A DNA stretch of 59,585 bases, taken from contig CAUJHR010000006.1 of NCBI GenBank assembly GCA_963205195.1, positions 1 through 59,585 of the forward strand, written 5' to 3'. Within the stretch, counting starts at the first letter, position 1. Every line of letters begins with the position of its first letter. Positions 25,621-37,234 of this stretch are shown piece by piece. Both the position numbers and the translations under genes were made by a program. Origin of the DNA: Pseudomonadota bacterium (GTDB lineage: Bacteria > Pseudomonadota > Alphaproteobacteria > Rickettsiales > SXRF01). The notes beneath the pieces are model-generated. The model was not told the origin of the DNA and did no database searches. It saw only the letters and a list, made by a program, of their open reading frames with translations.

Positions 25621-25698
25621 TGTCATCCCGGCGCAGGCCGGGATCCATGTCAATTATGATGATTATTGTTAGGCATAAATACCGCCCTTCGGCGGTAT
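25621..25698 (-). terminator. Palindromic half-element and terminator-like hairpin after xre
   Basis: ATACCGCC-CTTC-GGCGGTAT (25679-25698) lies 16 bases after the xre stop codon and is followed on the minus strand by TTTATG, a plausible terminator. Next to it (25621-25646) TGTCATCCCGGCGCAGGCCG begins like the lnt and murE-ftsI palindromic repeats and forms its own short hairpin. Confidence 0.65.
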
Positions 25699-25714
25699 GG
25701 CAACAATACGGTCT

Positions 25715-26131
25715 CTAATCAAGTAAAGTCTTATTCTCGGAAATAGCGCGCAGCAGGTCGGCAAGGCGTTTACGTACTGCCGGTTCTTTAATGCGTTTAA
25801 ATGATTTCATCATTTCCAGTGATTCACGGTCTGATGCGATATTCTCATGATCAAATGCCGCTGGCTGGTTCTCAGCAAATCCAGTAGCTGTATTTCCAGA
25901 TGCTACATTCTGTTCAATCCCCTCAAAGAAATAAGCAACCGGGACATTCATAAAGCGTGAAAACTCATACAGGCGGTTTGCATTCATTGCATTGCTGCCT
26001 TTTTCATATTTCTGCACCTGTTGGAAAGTAATGCCAACTGCCTTGGCTATTGCCTCCTGGCTCAGTCCCATAATGGTACGGCGTAGCTTAAGGCGCTTTC
26101 CTACATAACTATCAATATCATATTTCGTCAT
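25715..26131 (-). CDS. XRE-family helix-turn-helix regulator
   Basis: 138 residues. The N-terminal HTH_3 domain (about 10-66) reads VGKRLKLRRTIMGLSQEAIA, then VGITFQQVQKYEKGSNAMNA, the recognition helix pattern typical of this group, followed by FFEGIEQ. The C-terminus (about 100-138) is a helical extension with MKSFKRIKEPAVRKRLADLL. Regulators of this kind recur between lnt and metK in alphaproteobacteria, so position supports orthology with that group. Target genes are unknown from the sequence. No overlap with lnt, and its own terminator follows. Confidence 0.9.
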   Translation of the reverse strand: MTKYDIDSYVGKRLKLRRTIMGLSQEAIAKAVGITFQQVQKYEKGSNAMNANRLYEFSRFMNVPVAYFFEGIEQNVASGNTATGFAENQPAAFDHENIASDRESLEMMKSFKRIKEPAVRKRLADLLRAISENKTLLD

Positions 26132-26206
26132 AATGAATTCGTTTATTTCTGTTTAATTATTTTTCCCAATAAAGGCATAAAATATAGAATATGCAAGCCA
26201 AAACAA

Positions 26207-27781
26207 TTAATTTTTAATTAATTTTCGCCATTTGCGGAATAAAAGCAATATTACACAGCAAGTTATCCAGCTAAATATGCTTAGGTAATTAACATAAAAA
26301 CTACTGCTAAGGCTAGATTTTTTTAATACAATATCCAGCACACCTTTCTCGCCTAACGCGATCTGCTGCTTTATTCTTCCATACTCATCTATATAAGCTG
26401 AAATCCCAGTATTGGCAACCCTTACCATAGGAAGCCCCTGCTCAACTGCACGCATCCTTGCCATTTGAAAATGCTGGTGCGGCCCGCTGCTCATACCGAA
26501 CCACGCATCATTGGTAAGGTTGAGAAGAAAATCCGGGCGGCGATCAGGATCAACCGCATATTCTGGGAAAACACCTTCATAACAAACCAGAACACTTACT
26601 GGTGGAAGCCCCTGCCAATTCAGGGTTTGTGCGCCTGGTCCGGTTGAAAAATCTTTATCACCCACTGGAAGGTTCAGCGATTTAGGAATAAGAGCGCGAA
26701 ACGGCATGAATTCGCCAAACGGAACCAGAGCGTGCTTATCATAATTACCAATTATTTTACCCTCATGGTTTATTGCCATCACGCTATTATAAAAATCAGC
26801 ATCGCGCCCCTCGCCATCAAAACGTAAAGCCCCTGTTATAAGCACCACCCCATCAGGAAGCGCGGCGCCAAGATGCCGGGCCAGCGAACTTTCCGAACGC
26901 AGCGCATACGGAGTTGCTGTTTCCGGCCAGATAACATGTGTAACTTTTTCCATGCCTGGGCTTTGGGTCAGGGCAATATAATCCTCAAGGTTCTTTTTTT
27001 GTAATTTAGGATCCCATTTATGGGGCTGCAATATGTCAGCCTGCACCAGCCGCAATACCGCACCGCTTACCTCGCCCTCGCCTGCATTATCCAACCGGTG
27101 CCAACCCCATAACAAGCTTGCGGAAAATATAGCCCAAATTAACAACACAAATTTTTTATTACTTTTTATTAGCGCAAAACTAGCACCTAGCAATACTGTA
27201 AAAAATGTAAGGCCATATGCTCCAAGCACAGATGCCAATTGTAATGAATAATCAGAAAAACCAAAACTGTAGCCAGCAAGATTCCATGGGAATCCGGTAA
27301 ACAAATGCCCCCTTGCATACTCAACTGCCAGCCAGATAAGGGAAAATTTAAGGACTCTTGTCATCCCAGCGCAGGCGGGGATCTCTTTATAAGCCATACC
27401 GGAATCAGGGAGAGATTCCCGCCTGCGCGGGAATGACAAACAGTAAAACAATAAACAGGCAAGCGCCGGATAAAGTGCGATAATTGCATTAAGACCGAAA
27501 AGCGCAAATGGTATAGCCCATGCAAATTTTTCAGCGTCAGTCAGCAGCGCGATGCAGAACCAATACAGTCCGCTTATATAAAATCCCCATCCCCACCACC
27601 AGCCATCGGCAAAAGCACGCTTGTTGGAACTGGCATTTAAAACCAGTAGATAAAGCCCTGCATAAGCAGGAATTATAAGTGGAAAAAAATAAAATGGCGC
27701 AAGTGTAAAAGTCGCACACACCCCAAAGCAGAAAGCAGAAATATTCCGCTGCCATCTTGTAAGTTTACCAATATGGATCAT
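26207..27781 (-). CDS. lnt: Apolipoprotein N-acyltransferase Lnt
   Basis: Inner-membrane enzyme that N-acylates the lipid-modified cysteine of lipoproteins. 524 residues: N-terminal membrane segments (about 1-225), then a periplasmic nitrilase-like domain with the expected Glu (VIWPETATPY), Lys (GNYDKHALVPFGEF) and Cys (VLVCYEGVFPEY), and a last membrane helix. Residues about 115-141 are encoded by an inserted palindromic repeat (SFPRRRESLPDSG, then EIPACAGMT), lying between two membrane segments, probably in a loop. The frame is intact, so the protein may still work. ATGA overlap with corC upstream. Confidence 0.95.
   Translation of the reverse strand: MIHIGKLTRWQRNISAFCFGVCATFTLAPFYFFPLIIPAYAGLYLLVLNASSNKRAFADGWWWGWGFYISGLYWFCIALLTDAEKFAWAIPFALFGLNAIIALYPALACLLFYCLSFPRRRESLPDSGMAYKEIPACAGMTRVLKFSLIWLAVEYARGHLFTGFPWNLAGYSFGFSDYSLQLASVLGAYGLTFFTVLLGASFALIKSNKKFVLLIWAIFSASLLWGWHRLDNAGEGEVSGAVLRLVQADILQPHKWDPKLQKKNLEDYIALTQSPGMEKVTHVIWPETATPYALRSESSLARHLGAALPDGVVLITGALRFDGEGRDADFYNSVMAINHEGKIIGNYDKHALVPFGEFMPFRALIPKSLNLPVGDKDFSTGPGAQTLNWQGLPPVSVLVCYEGVFPEYAVDPDRRPDFLLNLTNDAWFGMSSGPHQHFQMARMRAVEQGLPMVRVANTGISAYIDEYGRIKQQIALGEKGVLDIVLKKSSLSSSFYVNYLSIFSWITCCVILLLFRKWRKLIKN
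27359..27438. repeat. Palindromic repeat inserted in frame in lnt
   Basis: 80 bp with ends TGTCATCCCAGCGCAGGCGG and CCGCCTGCGCGGGAATGACA in inverted orientation around a spacer. In this frame it encodes the SFPRRRES...PACAGMT peptide often seen in misannotated ORFs of proteobacteria. The same design occurs intergenically at 12640-12719. Confidence 0.9.
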
Positions 27782-28743
27782 GACCGGGAATTAGCGGTGA
27801 TACGAACTTTTTTGATACGGCGCGGGTCTGCTTCGATAATATCAAAACGCAAGCCCGAAACATGATGCACCACTTCGCCCTTAACCGGAACTTTGCCAAG
27901 CTGGAAGAATATAAGACCGCCTAGCGTATCGAATTCATTTTCCTTTTCCTCAGTTACGAGGTTTAGACCCAGCTCTTTTTCCAACTCGTCAATACGGATG
28001 CGGGCATTAACTTCATATACATTAGGGCTTACCCTGGCAATCTGGTTTTCCTGCTCCTCATCCTCGTCATGCTCATCTTGTATATCACCGACAATTTCTT
28101 CAAACAGGTTTTCCATGGTCACCAGCCCATCCGTGCCGCCATATTCATCAACCACAATTGCCATATGGCTTCCGGCATGACGCATTTTCACCAGCAAATC
28201 TAATATCCGCATCGAAGGAGGGACAAATAAAATATCACGCATTACAGCCCGCAGGTCGAATTTCCTTTCCCCGCCCAGCATCGGCATCAGGTCCTTTACA
28301 TGGATGAACCCCAGCACATTATCCATTGTTTCATCGTAAACAGGTGTCCTGGTGTGCTGCTGCTCAAGTATATGTGCTTTAAGCTCGGCGAGACCTATAT
28401 CAACCGGGACCGCTGAAATATCTGTGCGCGGCACCATTATATCGCTCACCTTGGTATCACCAAAACTAAGCACATTATGCAGCATAACCCGCTCTTCAGG
28501 CTCAAGCATGTCATCTTCCTGCCCGTTATGCTCTTCTATTATTTCTTCAATAGTTTCCTTAAGCGAAGAATCATGCCTGCCCATGGCATTTTTAACCCAG
28601 CAGCGCAGCTTTCCCAAAAGCGGGGCTGGTTTAGCATCGGTTTTTTTATTGTTATTATTTGCCACCACTTGAAGCGGCGCGGGACTCTCAGGCTCGGGGT
28701 CGTCCATAGGCAGGGTTTTCAAATTGCTCTTTTTAGATTCCAT
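27778..28743 (-). CDS. CBS-domain CorC/HlyC family protein
   Basis: About 321 residues. A polar, Pro/Asn-rich N-terminus is followed by [29 protein letters not shown], two CBS domains (about 100-220, with [23 protein letters not shown] and [19 protein letters not shown]) and a C-terminal CorC_HlyC domain. No membrane DUF21 domain, so it is the soluble CorC type; proposed roles are in Mg/Co efflux or membrane-associated regulation. I start it at the ATG at 28743 rather than a TTG nine codons earlier. It stands between ybeY and lnt as in many proteobacteria. Confidence 0.9.
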   Translation of the reverse strand: MESKKSNLKTLPMDDPEPESPAPLQVVANNNNKKTDAKPAPLLGKLRCWVKNAMGRHDSSLKETIEEIIEEHNGQEDDMLEPEERVMLHNVLSFGDTKVSDIMVPRTDISAVPVDIGLAELKAHILEQQHTRTPVYDETMDNVLGFIHVKDLMPMLGGERKFDLRAVMRDILFVPPSMRILDLLVKMRHAGSHMAIVVDEYGGTDGLVTMENLFEEIVGDIQDEHDEDEEQENQIARVSPNVYEVNARIRIDELEKELGLNLVTEEKENEFDTLGGLIFFQLGKVPVKGEVVHHVSGLRFDIIEADPRRIKKVRITANSRS

Positions 28744-28782
28744 AAAAATAATGGGGTTATTTCTACACAATAATGAACCAAG

Positions 28783-29259
28783 TTACAAGTACGGATTGTT
28801 AATCCCCAGTTTTTTAAGTATATTTATTTCCTTATTCTCCATTATGGCCGCCTCTTTTTCATCCAGATGGTCATGTCCCAATAGATGCAAAAAACCATGC
28901 ACCAACAAGTGAGCAGCGTGGTCACGGAAGGTTTTTCCCTGCTCAAGCGCTTCTTTCTGGATGGTTTCATAGGCCAGCACAATATCACCTAAATTATTAG
29001 TTACGGCAAAATCCCCATCAGGGAATGAAAGCACATTGGTTGGCTTATTCTTGCCGCGATATTGATTGTTCAGGTCTTTTACAAAAGCATCATCGGCCAG
29101 AACCACTGCGATCTCGGTTTTTTGACCTTTGCTAGCAGCCTTTAACTTCATTTCAGATACAGCGGCCTCAAGAATATTACGGATAGTTTTCTGGTAGGGC
29201 TTCAAACGCGCTTTCCATGAATCATTATAGGTGTGGAATGAAATATCAAGGTCAGCCAT
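28783..29259 (-). CDS. ybeY: Endoribonuclease YbeY
   Basis: Zinc-dependent endoribonuclease for 16S rRNA 3'-end maturation and ribosome quality control. The zinc signature HGFLHLLGHDHLDEKEA (three His, about residues 117-127) is intact, preceded by NVLSFPDG and GDIVLAYETI, both family hallmarks. Start taken as the ATG at 29259; a GTG at 29262 overlapping the phoH stop is possible. About 158 residues. Follows phoH directly. Confidence 0.95.
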   Translation of the reverse strand: MADLDISFHTYNDSWKARLKPYQKTIRNILEAAVSEMKLKAASKGQKTEIAVVLADDAFVKDLNNQYRGKNKPTNVLSFPDGDFAVTNNLGDIVLAYETIQKEALEQGKTFRDHAAHLLVHGFLHLLGHDHLDEKEAAIMENKEINILKKLGINNPYL

Positions 29260-29261
29260 CA

Positions 29262-30272
29262 CTATTCCAGCGGCCCGTTATTTTTCTTTTTCTTGTCCCA
29301 TTCATCGTATGCCTTCACAATTTTTGCAGCCAACGGGTGGCGGACCACATCACGGTCAGTAAAGCGTACGCAGGCAATACCCTCGATGCCCTCCACCTTG
29401 CGTATGACATCGCCAAGCCCTGATTTAACATCTTTAGGCAAATCGGTCTGCGTCAGGTCGCCAGTTATCACCATGCGCGAATTTTCACCAAGGCGGGTAA
29501 GGAACATTTTCATCTGGGTTGGGGTTGTGTTCTGCGCTTCGTCTAAAATCACGAACGCGTTGGCAAGTGTTCGCCCGCGCATAAAAGCAAGCGGCGCAAC
29601 TTCGATATCCCCGGCTTCCATATGGCGTGCAAGTTTCTCGGCGGGTATCATATCATGCAGCGCGTCATATAATGGGCGCAAATACGGGTCGATCTTTTCC
29701 TTGAGGTCACCAGGCAGGAAACCGAGTTTTTCGCCAGCTTCCACCGCAGGGCGCGAGAGTATGATTTTCTCCACCCGGTGTGAATTGAACATGGCAACCG
29801 CCATCGCAACCGCAAGGTAGGTCTTGCCGGTTCCCGCAGGCCCCAGTGTAAACACCACATCGTTTTTCATCAGAGCTTCAATATAAGTTGCCTGTGCCGG
29901 TGAATAAGGCTTAACACTCTTCTTCATCGTTTTCACAACAAGCTCTGGCATACCGAACAGGTTTTTATTTTCCTCACGCTCCTGCGAATTATTCCCGGTC
30001 ATACGAATAGCTGCCTCCACTTCCTTTGCACCAATATCAGCACCTTTTTTCAGGTCAGAATACAAAGATTCAACAACTGCGCGGCAGGCTTCCACATTTT
30101 CTTTTTCACCAGAAATAGCTAGCAAATTACCACGGCTCTGAGCCTGCACATTGAATTTTTTTTCAAGCTTGGTTAAATGGCTGTCCTCATCACCGAAAAG
30201 CATGGGAAGCAACGAGTTATCCTGAAAAGCGATACTTATAGATTCACCAGCCTTCGCGTGTTTTTCTTTCAT
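29262..30272 (-). CDS. PhoH-family ATPase (PhoL type)
   Basis: 336 residues. An N-terminal KH-like region (about 10-100, with EKKFNVQAQSRGNLLAISG) is followed by the PhoH ATPase: Walker A TLGPAGTGKTYLAVAMA (about 139-155), SRPAVEAGEKLGFLPGDL, and Walker B FVILDEAQNTTP. Role probably in RNA metabolism together with YbeY; PhoH proteins are P-loop ATPases similar to the motor part of superfamily 1 helicases. First gene of the phoH-ybeY-corC-lnt run, whose joints all overlap or nearly touch. Confidence 0.93.
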   Translation of the reverse strand: MKEKHAKAGESISIAFQDNSLLPMLFGDEDSHLTKLEKKFNVQAQSRGNLLAISGEKENVEACRAVVESLYSDLKKGADIGAKEVEAAIRMTGNNSQEREENKNLFGMPELVVKTMKKSVKPYSPAQATYIEALMKNDVVFTLGPAGTGKTYLAVAMAVAMFNSHRVEKIILSRPAVEAGEKLGFLPGDLKEKIDPYLRPLYDALHDMIPAEKLARHMEAGDIEVAPLAFMRGRTLANAFVILDEAQNTTPTQMKMFLTRLGENSRMVITGDLTQTDLPKDVKSGLGDVIRKVEGIEGIACVRFTDRDVVRHPLAAKIVKAYDEWDKKKKNNGPLE

Positions 30273-30384
30273 TTAATCACTTTCTATATGCGCTGAAATT
30301 ATATGAATTTATCAAGAGCAAAATATATTTTAGCATGGATATAGCTTAAAGCAAACAATCCAATTTTATATTATAAAAAACAAA

Positions 30385-30406
30385 AGCCGCGCTAAAAAGC
30401 GCGGCT
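30385..30406 (-). terminator. Terminator of the miaB-mazF unit
   Basis: AGCCGCGC-TAAAAA-GCGCGGCT, 8-bp GC-rich stem. On the minus strand it is followed by TTTTGTTTTTT. It lies about 90 bp after the MazF-like gene and 110 bp before the phoH start. The rest of this 222-bp gap shows no gene. Confidence 0.85.
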
Positions 30407-30494
30407 ACCTGTTTTGCAGGATTTCAAGCCCGATGCCGAAACAGAGCGGGTACAAAGATTATTATATAATAATTAGCAACAAAAAACAATAGGC

Positions 30495-30893
30495 TCATTT
30501 TATACAAATAAATGAATGCATACAGCTCTTTATTGATAACAACTGTTCAGCGTCAAGGATTTTATCGTAATATTTACGCTTGCTTTCCACACGTTTATGG
30601 AAACGGTCAAGACGCGCAAATCGCATTGTATATAGCATATCGCACTTTGCCCACATTTCAGTTTCATGCCACTTTGAAGAAATAGGCTCATCCAAAACAA
30701 TTTTGCAGTGCCAAGACATGATCGTGATTGGCTTTGTAGTGCTTAATGGAACAACAGTACAAAGACCAGTGCGGTGGCGCAAACGCGGAGATACCACAAC
30801 AACAGGACGGGACTTAACCATCTCAGGCTCAACCATTCCCGAAAAATCGCATACGAGCAAAGTGCCTGCATTCGGATGAAAGGCAATTGGCAT
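30495..30893 (-). CDS. MazF/PemK-type toxin, no antitoxin beside it
   Basis: 132 residues. FHPNAGTLLVCDFSG at the start, then EMVKSRPVVVVSPR (about 24-37) and GLCTVVPLSTTKP (about 43-55) fit the SH3-like barrel of the MazF/PemK mRNA interferases, which cut RNA in the cell. Its ATG overlaps the miaB stop codon (TAATG), so it is made from the miaB message. No antitoxin gene is adjacent. The C-terminal part (about 90-132) is Lys/Arg-rich and ends in CMHSFICIK. A solitary toxin fold in a housekeeping operon may have lost toxicity or been recruited for another role. Confidence 0.85.
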   Translation of the reverse strand: MPIAFHPNAGTLLVCDFSGMVEPEMVKSRPVVVVSPRLRHRTGLCTVVPLSTTKPITIMSWHCKIVLDEPISSKWHETEMWAKCDMLYTMRFARLDRFHKRVESKRKYYDKILDAEQLLSIKSCMHSFICIK

Positions 30894-32230
30894 TAGTTTA
30901 CAACCTCGCCCGTAACGCTATTTAAAAACCCACCGGTTACTTTTACATCCGCGATAGTTCCGCGCAGCCCCTCACCTCCTGTTACATATACTGACTGCAT
31001 ATACTCGCCTTTACCAAGCAACTGCCCGTCAAGCTTACCGCTGCGGTCAAAAAGAACCTTTATAGTTTTACCGACAAACGACTGGTTGAAAGCAGTCTGC
31101 TGCTCATGCACCAATGCCTGCAGCCTTGCCAGCCTCTCCTGCTTCACCAATTCATCTATCTGGTTTTCATCAACTGCGGCAGGAGTACCCGGCCTTTGGC
31201 TGTATTTAAAGCTATAAGCTGAACCATAACCAACCTTGCGGATAAGATTCATTGTATCTTCAAAATCCTGGTCGCTCTCGCCGGGGAAACCAACAATAAA
31301 ATCCGACGATAATGCAATATCCGGACGTACCTTACGTAATCTATCTATAATATCAAAATATAGCTCCGCCTTATGCTTGCGGTTCATTTTTTTAAGTATC
31401 TCATCAGAGCCAGACTGCACTGGAAGATGCAGGTAAGGCATAAGCTTAGCTTCCGAGCCATGAATAGAGATAAGGTCATCCGACATATCACGCGGGTGTG
31501 AAGTAGTATAGCGAATGCGCTCAAGACCACCTACCTGAGCAAGTGCATCGATCAGATCGGCCAGTGATGCCGTTCTATCCCCCTGCCCTATATCTCCGTG
31601 ATAAGCATTTACGTTTTGCCCCAAAAGAGTGATCTCCTTGGCACCACCATCTACAAGCTTACGCGCTTCTTGCAATATTGCAGCCATAGGGCGCGAATAT
31701 TCGGCTCCTCTGGTATAAGGAACAACACAGAAACTACAGAATTTGTCACAGCCTTCCTGCACTGATAAAAACGCTGAAACCCCTTGCGAATCGCTGACCT
31801 CAGGCAGCATGTCGAATTTCTGTACCTGCGGGAAATCCAGCTCCACCACTTCCCCCCGCCCACGCATCGCACGCGTCACCATTTCAGGAAGCTGGTAATA
31901 GCTCTGCGGCCCGAAAACCATATCTACATATGGCGCACGCTTGATTATTTCTGCACCTTCTGCCTGCCCAACACACCCGCCGACAGCAACCAGCATCTTA
32001 CTACCACCTGCACTTTTGCTGTCCTTTTCCTTACGGATACGGCCAAGGTCGGAATAAACCTTTTCTTCAGCTTTTTCGCGGATATGACAGGTATTAAGTA
32101 TCACCATATCAGCATCTTCATAGCTATCGCTGGGCGTGTAACCAAGTGGCGCCATGACATCATGCATCCGCACCGTGTCATAAACATTCATTTGGCAGCC
32201 ATATGTTTTTATAAAAAGCTTCTTTGACAC
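30893..32230 (-). CDS. miaB: tRNA-2-methylthio-N6-dimethylallyladenosine synthase MiaB
   Basis: Radical-SAM methylthiotransferase that adds the 2-methylthio group to i6A37 of tRNA. It has the N-terminal UPF0004 domain with its three cluster cysteines ([31 protein letters not shown]), the radical SAM CxxxCxxC in [18 protein letters not shown] (about 155-172), GQNVNAYHG and a C-terminal TRAM domain. The 445 residues are typical. First gene of a unit with the MazF-like gene. Confidence 0.97.
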   Translation of the reverse strand: MSKKLFIKTYGCQMNVYDTVRMHDVMAPLGYTPSDSYEDADMVILNTCHIREKAEEKVYSDLGRIRKEKDSKSAGGSKMLVAVGGCVGQAEGAEIIKRAPYVDMVFGPQSYYQLPEMVTRAMRGRGEVVELDFPQVQKFDMLPEVSDSQGVSAFLSVQEGCDKFCSFCVVPYTRGAEYSRPMAAILQEARKLVDGGAKEITLLGQNVNAYHGDIGQGDRTASLADLIDALAQVGGLERIRYTTSHPRDMSDDLISIHGSEAKLMPYLHLPVQSGSDEILKKMNRKHKAELYFDIIDRLRKVRPDIALSSDFIVGFPGESDQDFEDTMNLIRKVGYGSAYSFKYSQRPGTPAAVDENQIDELVKQERLARLQALVHEQQTAFNQSFVGKTIKVLFDRSGKLDGQLLGKGEYMQSVYVTGGEGLRGTIADVKVTGGFLNSVTGEVVN

Positions 32231-32429
32231 TAAAAACCCCTGATTTTCCGTTAATTACACCATAAGTTTAAAGTTTGCCCGCCATTGTCGCAAGCATAAA
32301 AATGGTATTACCGCCATCTACAACCCGAACCATTCAATTAATATTATCGTTAAATACATAAAAACTTGCCTGCTTTGAAAAAATCTTCATTGGCAAACCA
32401 GCTCTCACCCTTGATTTTGGACCGCATGT

Positions 32430-32489
32430 AAAAAAAATATAAAAAAATGCACTATCGCTGTTGACAGGTTCGAAATGGGTGGCTATACA
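32430..32489 (+). promoter_or_regulatory. Promoter of the 23S-5S rRNA unit, with UP-like element
   Basis: TTGACA (32461-32466), exactly 17 bases, then TATACA (32484-32489): close to consensus. An A-rich stretch (32430-32448) directly upstream looks like an UP element. The promoter lies about 305 bp before the 23S start, so a leader of that length is transcribed. No tRNA or 16S lies in the leader. Confidence 0.85.
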
Positions 32490-32526
32490 TCTCCTCCCTT
32501 CACCGATGAAGTGGATTTAAAAGTTC

Positions 32527-32777
32527 CCCGGTTCGCCGGGTGCTTTTTGCGGATTGATATTGTGAATAGGTTTTTCTGACATCATATACACTGGTCAGGG
32601 TCGCGGGAAAAGGCACGCACGCATCGCAAGATGTTTGGGCCAATTCTACCTGATTAGTGTCAATTTGATGAGTTGATGTAATATTGGATTGTCGAAATGC
32701 AGGGCTTTTTAGCTCTGTACGTTCATAATTCAGACATCGTTCAAACTAAACTCAAGAAACTGATTAGCGATAATCAG
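32527..32777 (+). other. Structured leader of 23S rRNA
   Basis: The leader has CCCGG-TTCG-CCGGG (32527-32540), a UUCG-capped hairpin followed by TGCTTTTT that looks like an attenuator or weak terminator. Just before the 23S gene, CTGATTA-GCGA-TAATCAG (32760-32777) is a perfect stem with a GNRA loop. I found no convincing boxA. No coding gene is seen from 32231 to 32794 on either strand. Confidence 0.55.
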
Positions 32778-32794
32778 TATAATTAATTAGTATG

Positions 32795-35543
<2,749 letters not shown>

Positions 35544-35680
35544 CACTGATGTCTGATTTATGGCGTACAGTGCTAAACAGCACCAACCAAGGTCCACATG
35601 TTGGATTTTGGAATTAAACAAGCTAATATTACAGAAATAAAGGTGTCAGAAAAACCTAAACACATATAAACCGCTAGAAA

Positions 35681-35830
35681 GGCGGGCTTATATGACCTGG
35701 TGATTATTGCAAGGAAGGCCCCACCCGTTCCCATCTCGAACACGACCGTGAAACTCCTTAGCGCAGATGGTACTATGTCTTAAGGCATGGGAGAGTATGT
35801 CGTTGCCAGGTCTTATAAGCCCGCCTTTTT
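35681..35830 (+). terminator. Stem enclosing 5S with T-run: processing stalk and terminator
   Basis: GGCGGGCTTATA (35681-35692) pairs with TATAAGCCCGCC (35814-35825), enclosing the whole 5S gene and continuing its helix I. The right arm is followed by TTTTTTATTT. The same sequence could thus serve RNase III processing and termination of the rRNA unit. From here to 36030 I see no gene. Confidence 0.8.
35694..35812 (+). rRNA. 5S ribosomal RNA
   Basis: About 119 nt starting GACCTGGTGATTATTGC and ending GTCGTTGCCAGGTC, with CCCGTTCCCATCTCGAACAC, the conserved loop of bacterial 5S. Helix I (GACCTGG/CCAGGTC) is perfect. It lies 150 bp after 23S with no tRNA between. Confidence 0.95.
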
Positions 35831-36030
35831 TATTTCTATTCCTTGAATTAATTACATGGCATGGCATAAGAAATTCTAGAAGCCCCCCTATTCCCCTTAT
35901 TTTTCAATATAATCACTTTTATCCGAGGCCTTCACAAAAAAGTAATAATTCTTTTATTGTATGTTAGGCTGTTTAAAGTAAAAATACTTTAATTGTAGAT
36001 AGTTAGTGTTTTTGACCCAAAGGAATAGTT

Positions 36031-36333
36031 ATGTTGTCAGTTACTAATAAACAAGTCGCTATATTAAATAAGGTAAATGAATTAGCCGAAAGATATGGTT
36101 TAAAGCCTACAGATTTTAATGCTGCATTACAGCTGAGTGAGGACTGGAAGCTGGAATATAATACTTCTCCCAAAGATCCTGAGAAGAAAAAGCAATTTGA
36201 TAAAATGCTTAAAAGTTTAGGTGTAGATACGAATCAGCAATATCCATCTATGGTCACTGAAGCAGATAATATCTATACCGCACTTGAAAAGGCAATTAGT
36301 TTAGCACCCAGAGCACGTACGAAGGAGAGATAG
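36031..36333 (+). CDS. Uncharacterised small protein
   Basis: 100 residues, charged and helical: VAILNKVNELAERYGLKPTD, then a Lys/Asp-rich middle (SPKDPEKKKQFDKMLKSLG) and a basic C-terminus. No membrane segment or known motif. A GGAAT lies before the ATG. First of three consecutive tiny genes (gaps of 1 and 23 bases), likely one operon. Not recognised. Confidence 0.6.
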   Translation: MLSVTNKQVAILNKVNELAERYGLKPTDFNAALQLSEDWKLEYNTSPKDPEKKKQFDKMLKSLGVDTNQQYPSMVTEADNIYTALEKAISLAPRARTKER

Positions 36334-36334
36334 T

Positions 36335-36679
36335 ATGACAAAAAATGTTAATTACGAGGAATTGCCACTGAATTTTCGCATTGCCAGCGAACAAACATTA
36401 TCTAAAAGAATTGGCAATAGTCATGAAGGACTTAATAATCAGGGATTGGAAGAATATTATACGGCCCTTAGTAAAGCAAATGACTCGCAAGCCGGGAGTT
36501 TCAATATTCAGGCTGAAAGACAAGCTATTGCAAAAACAGCTTATCCACTCTGGGAAAAGCATGATACCTTAGAAGTAATTGAAATAATGGGTCTTGGAGA
36601 TAGCGCTAAACCTAAAACAAATGCTATAAATCCCGACAAAATACTTGCCGGCAGAGGCCAAGCTTATAACCAGCGCTAG
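36335..36679 (+). CDS. Uncharacterised small protein
   Basis: 114 residues, soluble and Asn/Gln/Ala-rich, with a YYTALSKANDSQAG stretch and the helix QAERQAIAKTAYPLWEKH. GGAGAG stands just before the start, and it begins one base after the preceding gene. Not recognised. Confidence 0.6.
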   Translation: MTKNVNYEELPLNFRIASEQTLSKRIGNSHEGLNNQGLEEYYTALSKANDSQAGSFNIQAERQAIAKTAYPLWEKHDTLEVIEIMGLGDSAKPKTNAINPDKILAGRGQAYNQR

Positions 36680-36702
36680 CTCTTGTAAAATTCAGGATAA
36701 TT

Positions 36703-37062
36703 ATGGAAGAAAATGCAAACGACTATCCCAATAATAGTACGAACCGACCTACGCGCCATGAAATTGCCTATAGCGCAAAAATGTCCTTTGCCACTGAATA
36801 TAGCAGACGCACACGTACGGCAATAGACCCTAAAGCCGCAGAAATTTCCGCAAAGCTGATAGACACATATACTTCATACAAACTATGTTCTGACACTGAA
36901 ATGAAGGAAGCGTCACTACAGCAAGTTAAAAAACATGAACAAGATATAAAATCCACATTTGGCGAAAAGGCCGGTGCTGAGTTAATAAAACAAGCCTATG
37001 AAATTGTGGATAAGAAAATCGAATCTGCAATACCATCTGGAAAAACAGGCTGGTCAATATAA
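36703..37062 (+). CDS. Uncharacterised small protein
   Basis: 119 residues. A polar N-terminus (NDYPNNSTNRPTRHE) is followed by helical segments (SAKMSFATEYSRRTRTAIDP, then LIDTYTSYKLCSDTEMKE). No membrane segment. Third gene of the small cluster. Not recognised; resemblance to the other two is limited to size and helix content. Confidence 0.58.
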   Translation: MEENANDYPNNSTNRPTRHEIAYSAKMSFATEYSRRTRTAIDPKAAEISAKLIDTYTSYKLCSDTEMKEASLQQVKKHEQDIKSTFGEKAGAELIKQAYEIVDKKIESAIPSGKTGWSI

Positions 37063-37234
37063 GCAAAGATAATATGCTAGGAAGGAATAATGCCATCAAT
37101 TTTATTCCCCCTCAAAAAACCAAGCAATAGCTGGCTATATAAAAAAATAAGCCAATATATTACTGATATAAATTCTTGTTTCATTTCCCGTCAGATAAAT
37201 ATATAAATAATCTATATAAAACTTTGGGAATGAA

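Noticed and set aside
32527..32550. True terminator before 23S rRNA
   Set aside because: It would cut off the rRNA unit; the T-run is short and interrupted, so I list it only as leader structure.
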